Origin: DASZUK01 sp963745595
GTDB lineage: Bacteria; Actinomycetota; Acidimicrobiia; Acidimicrobiales; RAAP-2
DNA: 64,000 nt
Assembly (NCBI GenBank): GCA_963745595.1
Contig: CAVUYB010000011.1
Span: 1 to 64,000 of the forward strand
Direction of reading: 5' to 3'
Part shown: piece by piece, positions 46,696 to 56,977 of the stretch
Layout of the letters: each line of letters begins with the position of its first letter
How positions within the stretch are numbered: the first letter of the stretch is position 1
Notes under the pieces: model-generated
Database searches by the model: none
Told to the model about the DNA's origin: nothing
What the model saw: the letters and a program-made list of their open reading frames with translations, nothing else
Program-made: the position numbers and the translations under genes

Positions 46696-46702
46696 TGGAT
46701 GG

Positions 46703-48385
46703 CTACGGGGCGCCCGGTGGCGCGAACTGGGTCAGGCCCATCGGCTCGTAGTACTGCTGCGGGTTGCTGTTGACCCACTGGTGGCCGCCGTACCCCGGGG
46801 CCTGGAGCAGGTCGGCGGCGAGGATCTGGCACTTGTCGTTGAAGCCCTGGTACTGCGGGGCGGAGACGAGCCAGATGTCGTGGTCGTGGCCGGCCATCGC
46901 CTCGAGCTGCTTGGCGAACGGCGCCGGTTGGGAGGCCTCGGCCACGTTCTTGTAGTCGACCCAGTCGATGTAGACCGGCGGGGTCCCCCGCGGGTACGTC
47001 GTCTGGTCGTAGCCCTTCGACCCGGTCAATCGGTAGACGGCCGGGCCGAGCTGGTCGGGGCAGTAGGCGACGATGTCGCCCGGCTGGGCGTGAGCGGCCA
47101 GCGCGGCCGCCACCGCCGGGGCCTGCGTGCGCTGGGTCGTGACGTTCGGGATGCTCGCCGCCACCCCGGCGAGGGCGACGACCGCGACGACGACGGCCCG
47201 GAACCGGGCGTCGGCAAACGTCATCGTGCCGAGGGCGAGCAGGGCGAGCAGGGGGATGAAGACGACCGCGGCGTACCGGGCGGAGAACGCGCTCTGGCTC
47301 AGGATGCCGCCGGTGATCGCCGCGGCGAGGGTGACGAGGACCGCGAAGGCGAGCCCGCGTCCCTGCGGCCTCGTGCGTATGTCGAGGTCGATGTGCCAGC
47401 GGCCGCGGGCGGCGCCGAACAGGCCGAGGCCGGCGAGAGCGAAGTAGCCGAGGGCGAGCAGCCGGCCCTGGTTCGAGCCGGTCACCGCGTTCGACGCCTG
47501 GTTGTCGGTGAACCCGGTGATGGCGTTGATGATCGCCGCGTAGGTCGGCGTGCCGGCCCACGGCGTCCCGGTGTAGCGGGACTGGTAGAGGAACGTCGGC
47601 ACCCACGGGGCGAAGGCGAGGCAGCCGACGACGACCGCGCCGAAGGCCCAGCGGGCGTTCGACCGCCACTCGGGCCGGCCGCGCCACAGCTGCCAGAGCA
47701 GCCACAGGCCCAACGAGCCGACGAGATAGAGCGCCCAGTACTGGGAGTACAGGAGGGCGGCGGTGACGACGGCCAGGGCGACGAGGTTGCCCGGTCGCGC
47801 CCGTTCGAGGGCCCGGCTGAGCGCCCACAGCCCGCAGGCGGTCAGGAACATGACCAGCGAGTACATGCGGGCTTCGGTGGCGTAGTAGACGGCGAACGGC
47901 GCGCTGGCGACGACGACGAGGAGGACCCAGGCCACCGACCGACCGCCGATCCGGCGGCCGACGATCCAGACGACCGGGAGGGTGGCGACGGAGAAGACAC
48001 CGGAGAGCGAGCGGACGGCGATGTCGGAGTCGCCGAACGGCTTCATCCAGAAGTGCAGCAGGACGTAGTAGAGCGGCGGTGCGCCGTCCCGTTTCAGGTA
48101 CGACGGGATCTCGTGGAGCGGCAGCCGGGCGATGTCGACGGTCAGCGCCTCGTCGAGCCAGAGCGCGGAGCGCGTCCAGAAGCGCAGGACGAGGCCGATG
48201 GCCACGACCGCGACCACGCCGATCTCGGCGGCGAGCAACCATCTCCCGCTGAGCACCGTCGGCCACGGCGCGGCAGCGCCGGTACCGTTCCCGTTTTCCC
48301 CCCGATCGCCTTCCCGGTCACCGCCCGGCACCGCCGGGTCGACGTCTCCGTAGGCGGGCCGGGCCTCCGTGGCCGATCCGTCCAT
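46703..48385 (-). CDS. GT39-like (ArnT/PMT type) membrane glycosyltransferase
   Basis: This 560-residue GT-C enzyme has an N-terminal polar tail, then about 11 helices. The first loop has RSALWLDEALTVDIARLPL with the acidic catalytic pair (DE), and KRDGAPPLYYVLLHFWM follows, the pattern of dolichyl-phosphate-mannose-type (PMT_2) transferases. A soluble C-terminal domain (about 430-560) carries AYCPDQLGPAVYRLTG and WVNSNPQQYYEPMG. ATG 48385 is preferred because TACCAT lies 8 nt upstream (leaderless); a GTG at 48391 is nearer. It starts the minus-strand envelope operon and is divergent from the ABC transporter. Confidence 0.86.
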   Translation of the reverse strand: MDGSATEARPAYGDVDPAVPGGDREGDRGENGNGTGAAAPWPTVLSGRWLLAAEIGVVAVVAIGLVLRFWTRSALWLDEALTVDIARLPLHEIPSYLKRDGAPPLYYVLLHFWMKPFGDSDIAVRSLSGVFSVATLPVVWIVGRRIGGRSVAWVLLVVVASAPFAVYYATEARMYSLVMFLTACGLWALSRALERARPGNLVALAVVTAALLYSQYWALYLVGSLGLWLLWQLWRGRPEWRSNARWAFGAVVVGCLAFAPWVPTFLYQSRYTGTPWAGTPTYAAIINAITGFTDNQASNAVTGSNQGRLLALGYFALAGLGLFGAARGRWHIDLDIRTRPQGRGLAFAVLVTLAAAITGGILSQSAFSARYAAVVFIPLLALLALGTMTFADARFRAVVVAVVALAGVAASIPNVTTQRTQAPAVAAALAAHAQPGDIVAYCPDQLGPAVYRLTGSKGYDQTTYPRGTPPVYIDWVDYKNVAEASQPAPFAKQLEAMAGHDHDIWLVSAPQYQGFNDKCQILAADLLQAPGYGGHQWVNSNPQQYYEPMGLTQFAPPGAP

Positions 48386-48393
48386 GGCCACGC

Positions 48394-48399
48394 ATGGTA
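48394..48399 (-). promoter_or_regulatory. -10 element for the GT39-like gene
   Basis: TACCAT on the minus strand lies 8 nt before the ATG at 48385, the same element and near-identical spacing as upstream of uvrB. Confidence 0.45.
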
Positions 48400-48480
48400 G
48401 GCGACCGGTCAGGCGCAGACGTAGGATCGCGGCCCAGCAGGGGGCGGACCGGCGGGATGGCTGCGAACGAAGGGGGTCAC

Positions 48481-49428
48481 GTGGCGAAGTACGTGGCGAA
48501 GCGGCTCGCTGCGCTGATCGTCATCCTCTTCTTCGTCACTCTCGGGACGTTCTTCCTGGTCCACCTGCTGCCCGGCCAGCCGGCGGTCACGATCCTCGGT
48601 CCGAACGCGAATGCGCACAACATCGCGGTCGTCAACCACCAGCTCGGCCTGGACAAGCCGCTGTGGCAGCAGTACTTCATCTGGCTCGGCCACGTCCTCC
48701 AAGGCGATCTCGGCCAGTCGTTCGTGACCCACCAGTCGGTCGTCAGCACGATCGCCAACGCCTTCCCGATCGACGTCGAGCTGATCGTCATCTCCCAGAT
48801 CGTGGCCTTCGCGGTGGCCGTGCCGCTGGCCATCGCCGCGTCCCGCCGGCCGTACCGGGCGGTCGACACCGCGGCCACCGCCGGCACGTTCGCCCTGCTG
48901 GCCATGCCGCCGTTCATCGTCGCCCCGCTGCTCGTCCTCGTCTTCTCCGTCGACCTCCACGTCTTCCCCGGGCCGGCGTCGTACGTGCCGATCGGCGAGG
49001 ACTTCTGGTCGAACGTCCACGCCATGCTGCTGCCGTCGATCGTCGTCGCGATCGGGTCGATCGTCCTGTACTACCGGCTGCTCCGCAACGACCTGATCTC
49101 GACGCTGCAGGAGGGCTTCATCACGATGGCCCGGTCGAAGGGGTTGAGCGAACGGCGCCTCCTCTACCGGCACGCGCTGCGGCCGTCGTCGGTGTCGTTG
49201 CTGGCGTCGGCCGGCATCAACATCGGCAGCCTGATCGCCGGCACGTTCGTCGTCGAGTTCCTGCTCCAGCTGCCCGGGCTCGGCTACGAGCTCGTCGTCG
49301 CCATCAACCAGGACGACTACCTCGTCGTCCAGGGCATCGTCCTCGTCATCGCGGTCGCGGTCGTCGTCCTCAACGTCCTCGTCGACTTCCTCTTCACCGT
49401 CGTCGACCCGAGGATCTCCCTTGACTGA
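48481..49428 (+). CDS. ABC transporter permease, DppB/OppB type
   Basis: This 315-residue inner-membrane permease has six helices. The N-terminus AKYVAKRLAALIVILFFVTL and LLPGQPAVTILGPNA are typical of DppB, and the EAA loop that docks the ATPase is visible as FITMARSKGLSERRLLYRHA, with ALRPSSVSLL after it. The GTG at 48481 was chosen because AAGGGGGTCAC lies just upstream and homology begins here. Its stop overlaps the TTG start of the second permease by 8 nt. It imports peptides or similar solutes together with the next three genes. Confidence 0.92.
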   Translation: MAKYVAKRLAALIVILFFVTLGTFFLVHLLPGQPAVTILGPNANAHNIAVVNHQLGLDKPLWQQYFIWLGHVLQGDLGQSFVTHQSVVSTIANAFPIDVELIVISQIVAFAVAVPLAIAASRRPYRAVDTAATAGTFALLAMPPFIVAPLLVLVFSVDLHVFPGPASYVPIGEDFWSNVHAMLLPSIVVAIGSIVLYYRLLRNDLISTLQEGFITMARSKGLSERRLLYRHALRPSSVSLLASAGINIGSLIAGTFVVEFLLQLPGLGYELVVAINQDDYLVVQGIVLVIAVAVVVLNVLVDFLFTVVDPRISLD

Positions 49429-50320
49429 GCTCGTCGCCGAGGAGGCGGCGGGCGGGGCGGCGGTGGCGGCGATGACGGCCGTCCCCCGACGACGGAAGAA
49501 GCTGGGCTGGTTCTTCTGGGTGTGCGTGGCGTGGATCGCCATCACCGTGCTGGCGGCGGTGCTGGCGAACGTGCTGCCGATCCAGAGCCCGACGGCGCAG
49601 TCGTCGCTCATCAACGCCGGGCCGAGCGCGGCCCACTGGTTCGGCACGGACGACCTCGGTCGGGACATCTTCAGCCGGGTCGTCTACGGGGCGCGGGTCT
49701 CGCTGGAGGTCGGGTTCGGGGCGATGGCGATCGCCCTGCTGCTCGGCGGCCCGCTCGGGCTGATCGCCGGCTACCGGCGGGGCGCGGTCGACGCGGTCGT
49801 CAACGCCGCGTCGTACGTCCTGCTGGCGTTCCCGGCGCTGGTGGCGGTCGTGGCGATCGTGACGTTCTGGGGCCACGAGCTGTGGAAGATCGTCGTCGTG
49901 ATCGGCATCGCCGGCGCACCGCTGCTCTTCCGCATCGTCCGGGCGGCGACGTTGACGTACGCCGGTCGCGACTTCGTCACCGCGGCCCGGGCGCTCGGCG
50001 CGTCGGACCGGCGGGTGCTCACCCGTGAGCTGCTGCCGAACATCGCGCCGACGACGATCTCGTTCAGCCTGATCGGCGTGGCGACGGTGATCGTCCTCGA
50101 AGGCACGCTGGCGTTCCTCGGCCTGTCGATCCCGCCACCGACGCCGTCATGGGGCAACATGCTCAACGAGAGCCTCCAGGGCCTGAACAACGTCCCCGGC
50201 CAGAGCAACCCGTGGCTCGTCCTCTTCCCGGCGTTGGCGATGTTCCTCTTCCTGCTGGCGATCAACCTGGTCGGCGACCGGCTGCGCCAGCACTTCGACG
50301 TGACGGGACCGGCGGCATGA
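49421..50320 (+). CDS. ABC transporter permease, DppC/OppC type
   Basis: This 299-residue permease has a cytosolic N-terminal tail, then LGWFFWVCVAWIAITVLAA, and the DppC hallmarks HWFGTDDLGRDIFSRVVYGAR near residue 72 and the EAA loop DFVTAARALGASDRRVLTRE. GLSIPPPTPSWGNMLNESL near residue 240 is also family-typical. The start is a TTG at 49421, overlapping the previous stop by 8 nt, and no better start exists upstream. It pairs with the DppB-type permease and ends in ATGA overlap with the ATPase gene. Confidence 0.92.
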   Translation: MTELVAEEAAGGAAVAAMTAVPRRRKKLGWFFWVCVAWIAITVLAAVLANVLPIQSPTAQSSLINAGPSAAHWFGTDDLGRDIFSRVVYGARVSLEVGFGAMAIALLLGGPLGLIAGYRRGAVDAVVNAASYVLLAFPALVAVVAIVTFWGHELWKIVVVIGIAGAPLLFRIVRAATLTYAGRDFVTAARALGASDRRVLTRELLPNIAPTTISFSLIGVATVIVLEGTLAFLGLSIPPPTPSWGNMLNESLQGLNNVPGQSNPWLVLFPALAMFLFLLAINLVGDRLRQHFDVTGPAA

Positions 50321-51351
50321 CCAGCTCCTCGGCCGACGACCGGGAGCTCCCACTGCTGGAGGTGCGCGACGTCCGGACGTCGTTCACGACCGACCAGGGC
50401 GAGCTGCGGGCGGTCGACGGCGTCTCGTTCTCCCTGGCCCGCGGCCGGACGCTGGGCATCGTCGGCGAGTCCGGCTCCGGCAAGACGGTCCTGTCGAGGA
50501 CGGTGATGGGGCTGCTCCGGGGCGACGGCGTGCGGCAGTCGGGGTCGGTGCGGTTCGAGGGCCGGGAGATCATGGGGGCCTCGCCGAAGCTGCTCCGGTC
50601 GCTGTGGGGTGCCCACATCGCCATGGTCTTCCAGGACTCGACCGCGTCGCTGAACCCGGTCGTACGGGTCGGCCGGCAGATCACCGAGTCGCTCCGCCTG
50701 CACCTCGAGATGGACCGGGCGGACGCGAAGGCGACGGCGATCGCGCTGCTCGCCCAGGTCGGCATCCCGGCGCCGGAGCGCCGGTACGGCAGCTACCCGG
50801 GCGAGCTGTCGGGCGGCATGCGCCAGCGGGTGGCGGTCGCCATCGCCATCGCCTGCGCGCCACGGCTACTGCTGGCCGACGAGCCGACGACCGGGCTCGA
50901 CGTCACGGTGCAGGCCCAGATCCTCGACCTGTTGACCGCGTTGGGAGCCGATCGGCGCATGGCGATGGTCCTCGTCTCGCACGACCTCGGCGTCGTGGCG
51001 ACGCGGGCGGACGAGATCCTCGTCATGTACGCCGGCCGAGTGGTCGAGCAAGCACCGACGCGGACGCTGTTCGCGTCGACCGCGATGCCGTACACGGCGG
51101 CGCTGCTCGGCTCGACGCCCCGGCTGGCCGATCCGAGCCACACCCGGCTGGCGGCCATCGAGGGCCGTCCGCCCGACCCGGTCAACCGGCCCGCTGGCTG
51201 CCCGTTCGCCCCGCGCTGCCCGTATGTCCAGGACCTGTGCCGCCGGGAGGCGCCGCCGCTGGTGGAGGCCGAGACGCCGGGCCACCGGTACGCGTGCTGG
51301 TTCCCGCTCGGCTTCCGGCGCGGGCCGGCGCCGGTGGAGGTGACGCGATGA
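50317..51351 (+). CDS. ABC transporter ATP-binding protein, DppD/OppD type
   Basis: This 344-residue ATPase energises the importer. Walker A is GIVGESGSGKTVLSRTVM near residue 48, signature LSGGMRQRVAVA, Walker B LLLADEPTTGLD, and the H-loop VLVSHDLGV. The C-terminal oligopeptide extension has the Cys cluster CPFAPRCPYVQDLC, which in relatives can hold an iron-sulfur site. The ATG at 50317 overlaps the permease stop (ATGA); the stop overlaps the next ATG the same way. Confidence 0.94.
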   Translation: MTSSSADDRELPLLEVRDVRTSFTTDQGELRAVDGVSFSLARGRTLGIVGESGSGKTVLSRTVMGLLRGDGVRQSGSVRFEGREIMGASPKLLRSLWGAHIAMVFQDSTASLNPVVRVGRQITESLRLHLEMDRADAKATAIALLAQVGIPAPERRYGSYPGELSGGMRQRVAVAIAIACAPRLLLADEPTTGLDVTVQAQILDLLTALGADRRMAMVLVSHDLGVVATRADEILVMYAGRVVEQAPTRTLFASTAMPYTAALLGSTPRLADPSHTRLAAIEGRPPDPVNRPAGCPFAPRCPYVQDLCRREAPPLVEAETPGHRYACWFPLGFRRGPAPVEVTR

Positions 51352-52365
51352 CGGACCTCCTCACGGTCCGTGGCCTCCGGGTCGAGTACGGCCGCGGCCG
51401 CCGCCAGGTCCAGGCGGTGTCCGGCATCGACCTCGACGTCCGGGCGGGCGAGACGCTCGGTCTGGTCGGCGAGTCGGGCTGCGGGAAGTCGAGACGCGGC
51501 GCGGGCGATCGTCCAGGTCGAGCGGACGGCGGCCGGCTCGGTGGTCTTCGACGGCGTCGACCTCACCGCGCTGCGACGACGGCGACGGCGCGAGGCCCGG
51601 ATGGCGATGCAGATGGTCTTCCAGGACCCGGTCTCCTCGCTCAACCCGCGCCGCCGGGTGCGCGACATCGTCGCGGAGCCGCTCGACATCTGGCGCCGCG
51701 GCACGCGGGCGGAACGGGACGACGCCGTGGCGACGATGCTCGAGGCCGTCGGGCTCGACCCGGCGGTGGCCGGCGGGCGGCGGCCGAGCGAGTTCTCGGG
51801 CGGCCAGTGCCAGCGCATCAGCATCGCCCGGGCGCTCGTGATGGAGCCGAAGCTGCTCGTCTGCGACGAGATCGTCTCCGCCCTCGACGTCTCCGTCCAG
51901 GCGCAGATCCTCAATCTGCTCGAGGACCTCAAGGCCCGCTACGGCCTGAGCGTCCTCTTCATCGCCCACGACCTGGCCGTGGTCAAGAACGTCAGCGACC
52001 GCGTCGCGGTCATGTACCTCGGCACGGTCTGCGAGGTCGCACCGGCCGACGCGCTCTACCGGCGGCCGGCCCATCACTACACGGCCGCGCTCGTCGGCTC
52101 GGCCGTCGACCCGGACCCGGACGCGCCGCGGGCGACGCCGCTGGGCGGTGAGCCGCCGAGCCCGATCGATCCGCCGTCGGGCTGCCGGTTCCGCACCCGC
52201 TGCCCCCGAGCCGAGGCGCGCTGCGCGGCCGAGGTGCCGGTGCTGCGAGAGGTCGCGCCGGGCCAGGCGGTCGCCTGCCACTTCCCCCTCGCCAGTCCGC
52301 CCCTTGTCGGTCCGCCCCTTGTCGGTCCGCCTCCCGGCCGGCCGGCCGGGCCGCCAGCCGGCTGA
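51348..52365 (+). CDS. ABC transporter ATP-binding protein, DppF/OppF type, frameshifted in Walker A
   Basis: About 338 residues. It starts with TDLLTVRGLRVEYGRGRRQ in one frame up to GLVGESGCGKS, the Walker A lysine and serine. After about 51494 the frame changes and the protein continues ARAIVQVERTAAGSVVFDG, FSGGQCQRISIARAL (signature), LLVCDEIVSALDVS (Walker B, with Ile-Val replacing the usual Pro-Thr) and the C-terminal CRFRTRCPRAEARC. Removing one A at about 51494 rebuilds GCGKSSAARAIVQ, so an indel error is likely. It ends with short Pro-Leu-Val repeats and abuts rpsA tail to tail. Confidence 0.85.
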
Positions 52366-53946
52366 CTACCCCTCGGTGCCAGCTTCGGCGACCGCTTCAG
52401 CGACGGGGGCCGCCTCGGGGGCGGCTTCGGCGACAACCTCGGCGCCAGCTTCGGGAGCCGCTTCGGTCACCGTCTCGGGAGCCGCTTCGGTGGCGGCTTC
52501 GGCGACAACCTCGGGAGCCGCGGCCGGCTCGTCGGGGGCCACAGCCGGCTCATCGGGGGCCGCGGCCGGCTCAGCCGACTCGGCCGCCGGGACCGGGCTC
52601 CCGTCGACGGCGGCGTCCGCCTCGCCGCCGGCCGGAGTGACCGCCTCGGCGACGTAGTCGGCCCAGGCCGCCTGGGCCTCGGTCTCCGGAGTGAACTCGC
52701 CACCCTCGGCGTAGTCGTAGCCGATGTAGTTGCCCTCTTCGTCGTAGGCGTGCTCGCCGAAGGCCTCGCGGTACTCCTCGGAGACCTCACCGCCCTCCGC
52801 GGCCTGCTTGATCGACAGGCTGATGCGGCGCCGCTGGAGGTCGATGTCGATGATCTTGACCCACAGCTCCTCGCCGGGGGTGACGACCTGCTCGGGCAGG
52901 TCGACGTGGTGGGCAGCCATCTCGGAGATGTGGACGAGGCCCTCGATGCCGTCGCCGACCTGGACGAAAGCCCCGAACGGCACGAGCTTGGTGATCCGGC
53001 CGTAGACGAGCTGGCCGACCTGGTGGCTGTCGGCGAACTCCTGCCACGGGTCGGTCTGGGTGGCCTTGAGCGAGAGGCTGATCCGCTCCTTGTCGAGGTC
53101 GACGTCGAGCACCTCGACCTCGATCTCGTCGCCGACCGTGACCACCGAGGACGGGTGGTCGACGTGCTTCCAGGAGAGCTCGGAGACGTGGACGAGGCCG
53201 TCCATGCCGCCGAGGTCGACGAAGGCACCGAAGTTGACGACCGACGAGACGACGCCGCGGCGCCGCTCGCCGGGCTTGAGGTTGGCGAGGAAGTCGCCGC
53301 GCTGCTCCTTCTGGGCCTCCTCGAGCCACGCCCGGCGGGACAGGACGACGTTGTTGCGGTTCCGGTCGAGCTCGATGATCTTGGCCTCGATGACCCGGCC
53401 GACGTACGGCTGGAGCTCGCGGACCCGGCGCAGCTCGACGAGCGACGCGGGCAGGAAGCCGCGGAGGCCGATGTCGACGATCAGGCCGCCCTTGACGACC
53501 TCGATCACCGGGCCCTTGACCATCTCGTCCGCTTCCTTGAGCTTCTCGATCGTCGACCATGCCCGCTCGTACTGGGCCCGCTTCTTCGAGAGGACGAGCC
53601 GGCCTTCCTTGTCCTCCTTCTGCAGGACGAGCGCTTCGACGTGGTCGCCGAGGCTGACGATCTCTTCGGGGTGGACGTCGTTGCGGATCGACAGCTCGCG
53701 GGCCGGGATGACGCCCTCGGACTTGAAGCCGATGTCGAGCAGCACCTCGTCGCGGTCGATCTTGACGACCGTGCCCTCGACGACGTCGCCGTCGTCGAAC
53801 TCGACGATCGTGCCGGCCATGACGTCTTCGAGCGGCTGGCCGGCGAGATCGTCCTCGACGACGGCCCGGGGAACGTAGTTGCCGTTCTCGTCGAACGTGC
53901 CCATCGCCTCGTCGGAAAGGAGGACGGCGGAGAAGGAATCAGGCAT
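52366..53946 (-). CDS. rpsA: 30S ribosomal protein S1
   Basis: This 526-residue S1 has four S1/OB-fold RNA-binding repeats. They start near residues 45 (VVEGTVVKIDRDEVLLDIG), 130 (VKGPVIEVVKGGLIVDIGL), 220 (RRGVVSSVVNFGAFVDLGG) and 305 (VYGRITKLVPFGAFVQVGD), typical of actinobacteria. S1 helps load mRNA on the 30S subunit. The last 100 residues are an acidic Ala/Pro/Glu-rich tail with short repeats (EAAPE). The ATG at 53946 follows AAAGAGAG. The 139-nt spacer to polA (53947-54085) should hold the promoter; CCGGAAAGGCTACC may mark it but nothing is clear. Confidence 0.95.
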   Translation of the reverse strand: MPDSFSAVLLSDEAMGTFDENGNYVPRAVVEDDLAGQPLEDVMAGTIVEFDDGDVVEGTVVKIDRDEVLLDIGFKSEGVIPARELSIRNDVHPEEIVSLGDHVEALVLQKEDKEGRLVLSKKRAQYERAWSTIEKLKEADEMVKGPVIEVVKGGLIVDIGLRGFLPASLVELRRVRELQPYVGRVIEAKIIELDRNRNNVVLSRRAWLEEAQKEQRGDFLANLKPGERRRGVVSSVVNFGAFVDLGGMDGLVHVSELSWKHVDHPSSVVTVGDEIEVEVLDVDLDKERISLSLKATQTDPWQEFADSHQVGQLVYGRITKLVPFGAFVQVGDGIEGLVHISEMAAHHVDLPEQVVTPGEELWVKIIDIDLQRRRISLSIKQAAEGGEVSEEYREAFGEHAYDEEGNYIGYDYAEGGEFTPETEAQAAWADYVAEAVTPAGGEADAAVDGSPVPAAESAEPAAAPDEPAVAPDEPAAAPEVVAEAATEAAPETVTEAAPEAGAEVVAEAAPEAAPVAEAVAEAGTEG

Positions 53947-54085
53947 TCGTACTGCTCTCTTTCGTGCTGTCACCTCCCCAGCGGGAAGCGGCGATCGCGT
54001 CGGGATCCCATAGACGACAGGGTGTTGCCCCACCACCGACGCCGGCAAGGCCCGGAAAGGCTACCACCGGGGCCTCGCCGGCCGC

Positions 54086-56976
54086 TCAGCTGCCTTTGGC
54101 GTCGGCCCAGGAGCTGCCCCAGGCAGTCGAGACCTCGAGCGGCACGGAGAGGTCGGCCGCGCCGGTCAACGCCTGCTCGGTCAGCGCGGCGACCGCGTCG
54201 TCCTCGCCGGCCCGGACGTCGACGATCACCTCGTCGTGGATCTGCAGGACGAGCCGGCTGGCCAGGCCACCGTCCTCCAGCGCCCGGTCGAGCCGGACGA
54301 GCGCCACCTTGAACAGGTCGGCCGCCAGCCCCTGGATCCCGGCGTTCATGGCCTGGCGCTCGGCCGCCTGGCGGACCCGGTAGTTGCGATCGGACAGCTC
54401 CGGCAGCGGACGCTTGCGGCCGAGCGCGGTCCGCGTGTAGCCGCGGGCCCGGGCGTCGGCGACGGTCTGCTCCATGTAGGCGTGGACCTCCGGGAAGCCG
54501 CCGAAGTACCGGTCCATGATCTCGTTGGCCTCGTCGACGCTCGTCGCCAGCCGGCGGGCGAGCCCGAACGCCTCCATGCCGTAGATCAGCCCGTACGAGA
54601 CCATCTTCGCCCGGTCCCGCTGGACGCGGGTGACGTCGTCGGGCGCGAGGCCGTAGATGCCGGACGCGACGGTCCGGTGGATGTCTGCGCCGGACGTGAA
54701 CGCGGCGACGAGCCCGGGGTCGCCGGACAGGTGGGCGAGCACCCGCAGCTCGACCTGGTCGTAGTCGGCGACGAGGAACCGGCAGCCCTCGGCCGGCACG
54801 AACGCCCGCCGGAACTGCTGGCCGGTCTCGGTCCGCGTCGGGATGTTGTGCAGGTTCGGCCGCTCCGACGACAGCCGGCCGGTCCGGGCGACGGTCTGGC
54901 GGAACGACGCGTGGATGCGGCCGTCGGCCGCGACCTCGGCCAGCAGGCTCTCGCCGTACGTCGAGCGGAGCTTCTCGACCTCGCGGTAGCGCAGGAGCGT
55001 GTCGACGATCGCATGGTCGTCGCGCAGCGACTCGAGCGTCGCCGCGTCGGTCGAGTACCCGGTCTTCGTCTTGCGGCCCGGGCGTGAGGCCGAGCTCGTC
55101 GTAGAGCACCGTCCGCAGCTGCGGCGTCGAGTTGACGTTGAACTCGTGGCCGGCGAGCTGGTGGATCTCGCCCATCAGCCGCTGGGTCTCGGTCACCAGG
55201 TTGTCGGCGATCCGCCGCAGCTCGACCGTGTCGACGCGGATGCCGACGACCTCCATCCGGGCCAGCACGCGGACGAGCGGGCGTCTCGACGTCGTCGTGG
55301 AGGTCCCGCATGCCCTCCTCGTCGAGCCGGGCCCGTTCGATCGGCACGAGCGCGGCCACCCGCAGCGCCTCGGTCGTCACCTCGCGGGCTTCCGCGGCGA
55401 CCAGCTCGTCGGCCGCGACCTCGGCCGGCGGTTCGTCGTCCCCGTCGAGCCCGCCGAGCGCCAGCTGGCCGACGACCGCCCGGCCCTCCGCCGGACCGGA
55501 CGGCGACCCGGCGCCGCCCACCGCGTCGAGGCTGTAGTCGCCGCTCGATGGGTCGATCAGGTACGCCGCGACCTTCGTGTCCATGACGAGCGACGTGCAG
55601 TCGACGCCGACCGGCAAGACGGACCGCAGCAGCTCCTTCACGTCGTGGCCGACGACCGGTGCCTGGCTGAGCGCGGCCGTCAACCCGGCGCGGACGTCCG
55701 GCTCCTCCAGCCGCGCCGGGTCGAGCCACACCGCCGACCGCGTCTCGCCGGCGACGGCCAGCGCGACGCCCTTCAGCGGCGAGCGGCCGGGCGTGCCCTC
55801 CCAGCGGCCGGCAACCGACAGGACCGCGTCCCCGGACAGCTCGCCGACCAGCCGCTCCAGCGCGGCGACCGCCCCGGTCGCGTCGGCCGGTCGCTCCGGG
55901 TCGAGTGGCTCGACCGTGACGATCACGTCCGGCAGGCCCTCGGGCACCCCCGGGGCGGCCCCGTCGGCCGCCGACGGGTCGCCCGCCGGTGCCTTCTTCC
56001 CACTCGTCGTCCCGCCCGATCGCGACGGACCGAAGCTGCCGTCGTCCAGCAGCGCCTGCATCCGCTGCCAGACGTTCTTCAGCTCGAGCGTCGCGAACGT
56101 CTCACGGGCCGCGTCGAGATCCCAGCCGCCGAGGCGCAGGTCGTCGACGGTGACGTCGAGCGGGACGTCGCGCACGAGCATCGTCACCGACGCGTTCGTC
56201 CGGGCCCTCGCCTCGTACGTCGCCAGGTTCTCCCGCAGCTTCGGCGACTGCTCGTCGAGGTGGGCGTAGACGCCGTCGAGGTCGCCGTAGGCGCTGATCA
56301 GCTTGGCCGCCGTCTTGTCCCCGACCCCCGGGACGCCGGGCAGGTTGTCGGACGTGTCGCCGCGCAGCGCGGCCAGCATCGGGTAGCGGTCCGGCGTCAC
56401 GCCGGTCCGCTCGACGATGCCGGCGACGTCGTAGAGCGAGTAGTCGCTGACGCCGCGCCGGTTGTAGAGCACCTTGATGTACGGGTCCTCGACGAGCTGG
56501 AAGCAGTCGCGGTCGCCGGTGACGACGACGACCGGGCAGCCGCGGTCGCGGGCCTCCGTCGCCAGCGTCGCCAGGACGTCGTCGGCCTCGAACGTCGGCA
56601 CCTCGACCACCGGCACGTTGAGCGCAGCGAGCACGTCGCGGATCATCCCGAACTGCGGCAGCAGGTCGTCCGGCGTCGCGGCGCGGCCGCCCTTGTAGTC
56701 CTCGACCATGTCGTCACGGAAGTTCCCGCCCCGCGGGTCGAACGCCACGGCCAGCGAGTCCGGCCGGTGCTCGCGGACGAGGTAGACGAGCATCGAGACG
56801 AAGCCGTGCACCGCGTTCGTCACGACGCCGGTCGACGTGACGAGGTCCGGCGGGAGGGCGAAGTACGCCCGGAAGGCCAGCGACATGCCGTCGAGCAGGA
56901 AGAGCGGGCCGCCGCTGCTCTCGCCGGATGCCCCGGTCCCGGCTGCCCCGGTCTCGGCTGTCCTGGCCGGCGTCAC
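54086..56976 (-). CDS. polA: DNA polymerase I, two frameshifts
   Basis: About 962 residues when two extra bases are removed. The 5' nuclease has LFLLDGMSLAFRAYFALPP, VTGDRDCFQLV and LPGVPGVGDKTAAKL; the central 3'-5' exonuclease-like domain lacks the usual acidic set, as in other actinobacteria; the polymerase has motif A DYDQVELRVLAHLSGD, motif B RDRAKMVSYGLIYGMEAFG and motif C LQIHDEVIVD. The frame breaks near 55280 (ETP-LVRVLARMEVVG) and again near 55080 (LTPG-RKTKTGYSTDA), each by one extra C/G in a short run. Both flanking frames match family sequence perfectly. The GTG start lies 1 nt after the regulator stop. An intact essential gene is expected in the cell. Confidence 0.93.
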
Positions 56977-56977
56977 C

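Noticed and set aside
52366..52600. Tandem repeat element at the end of rpsA
   Set aside because: The GGCTTCGG-like repetition encodes the Ala/Pro/Glu tail of S1 and is in frame; it is a coding repeat, not a mobile element.
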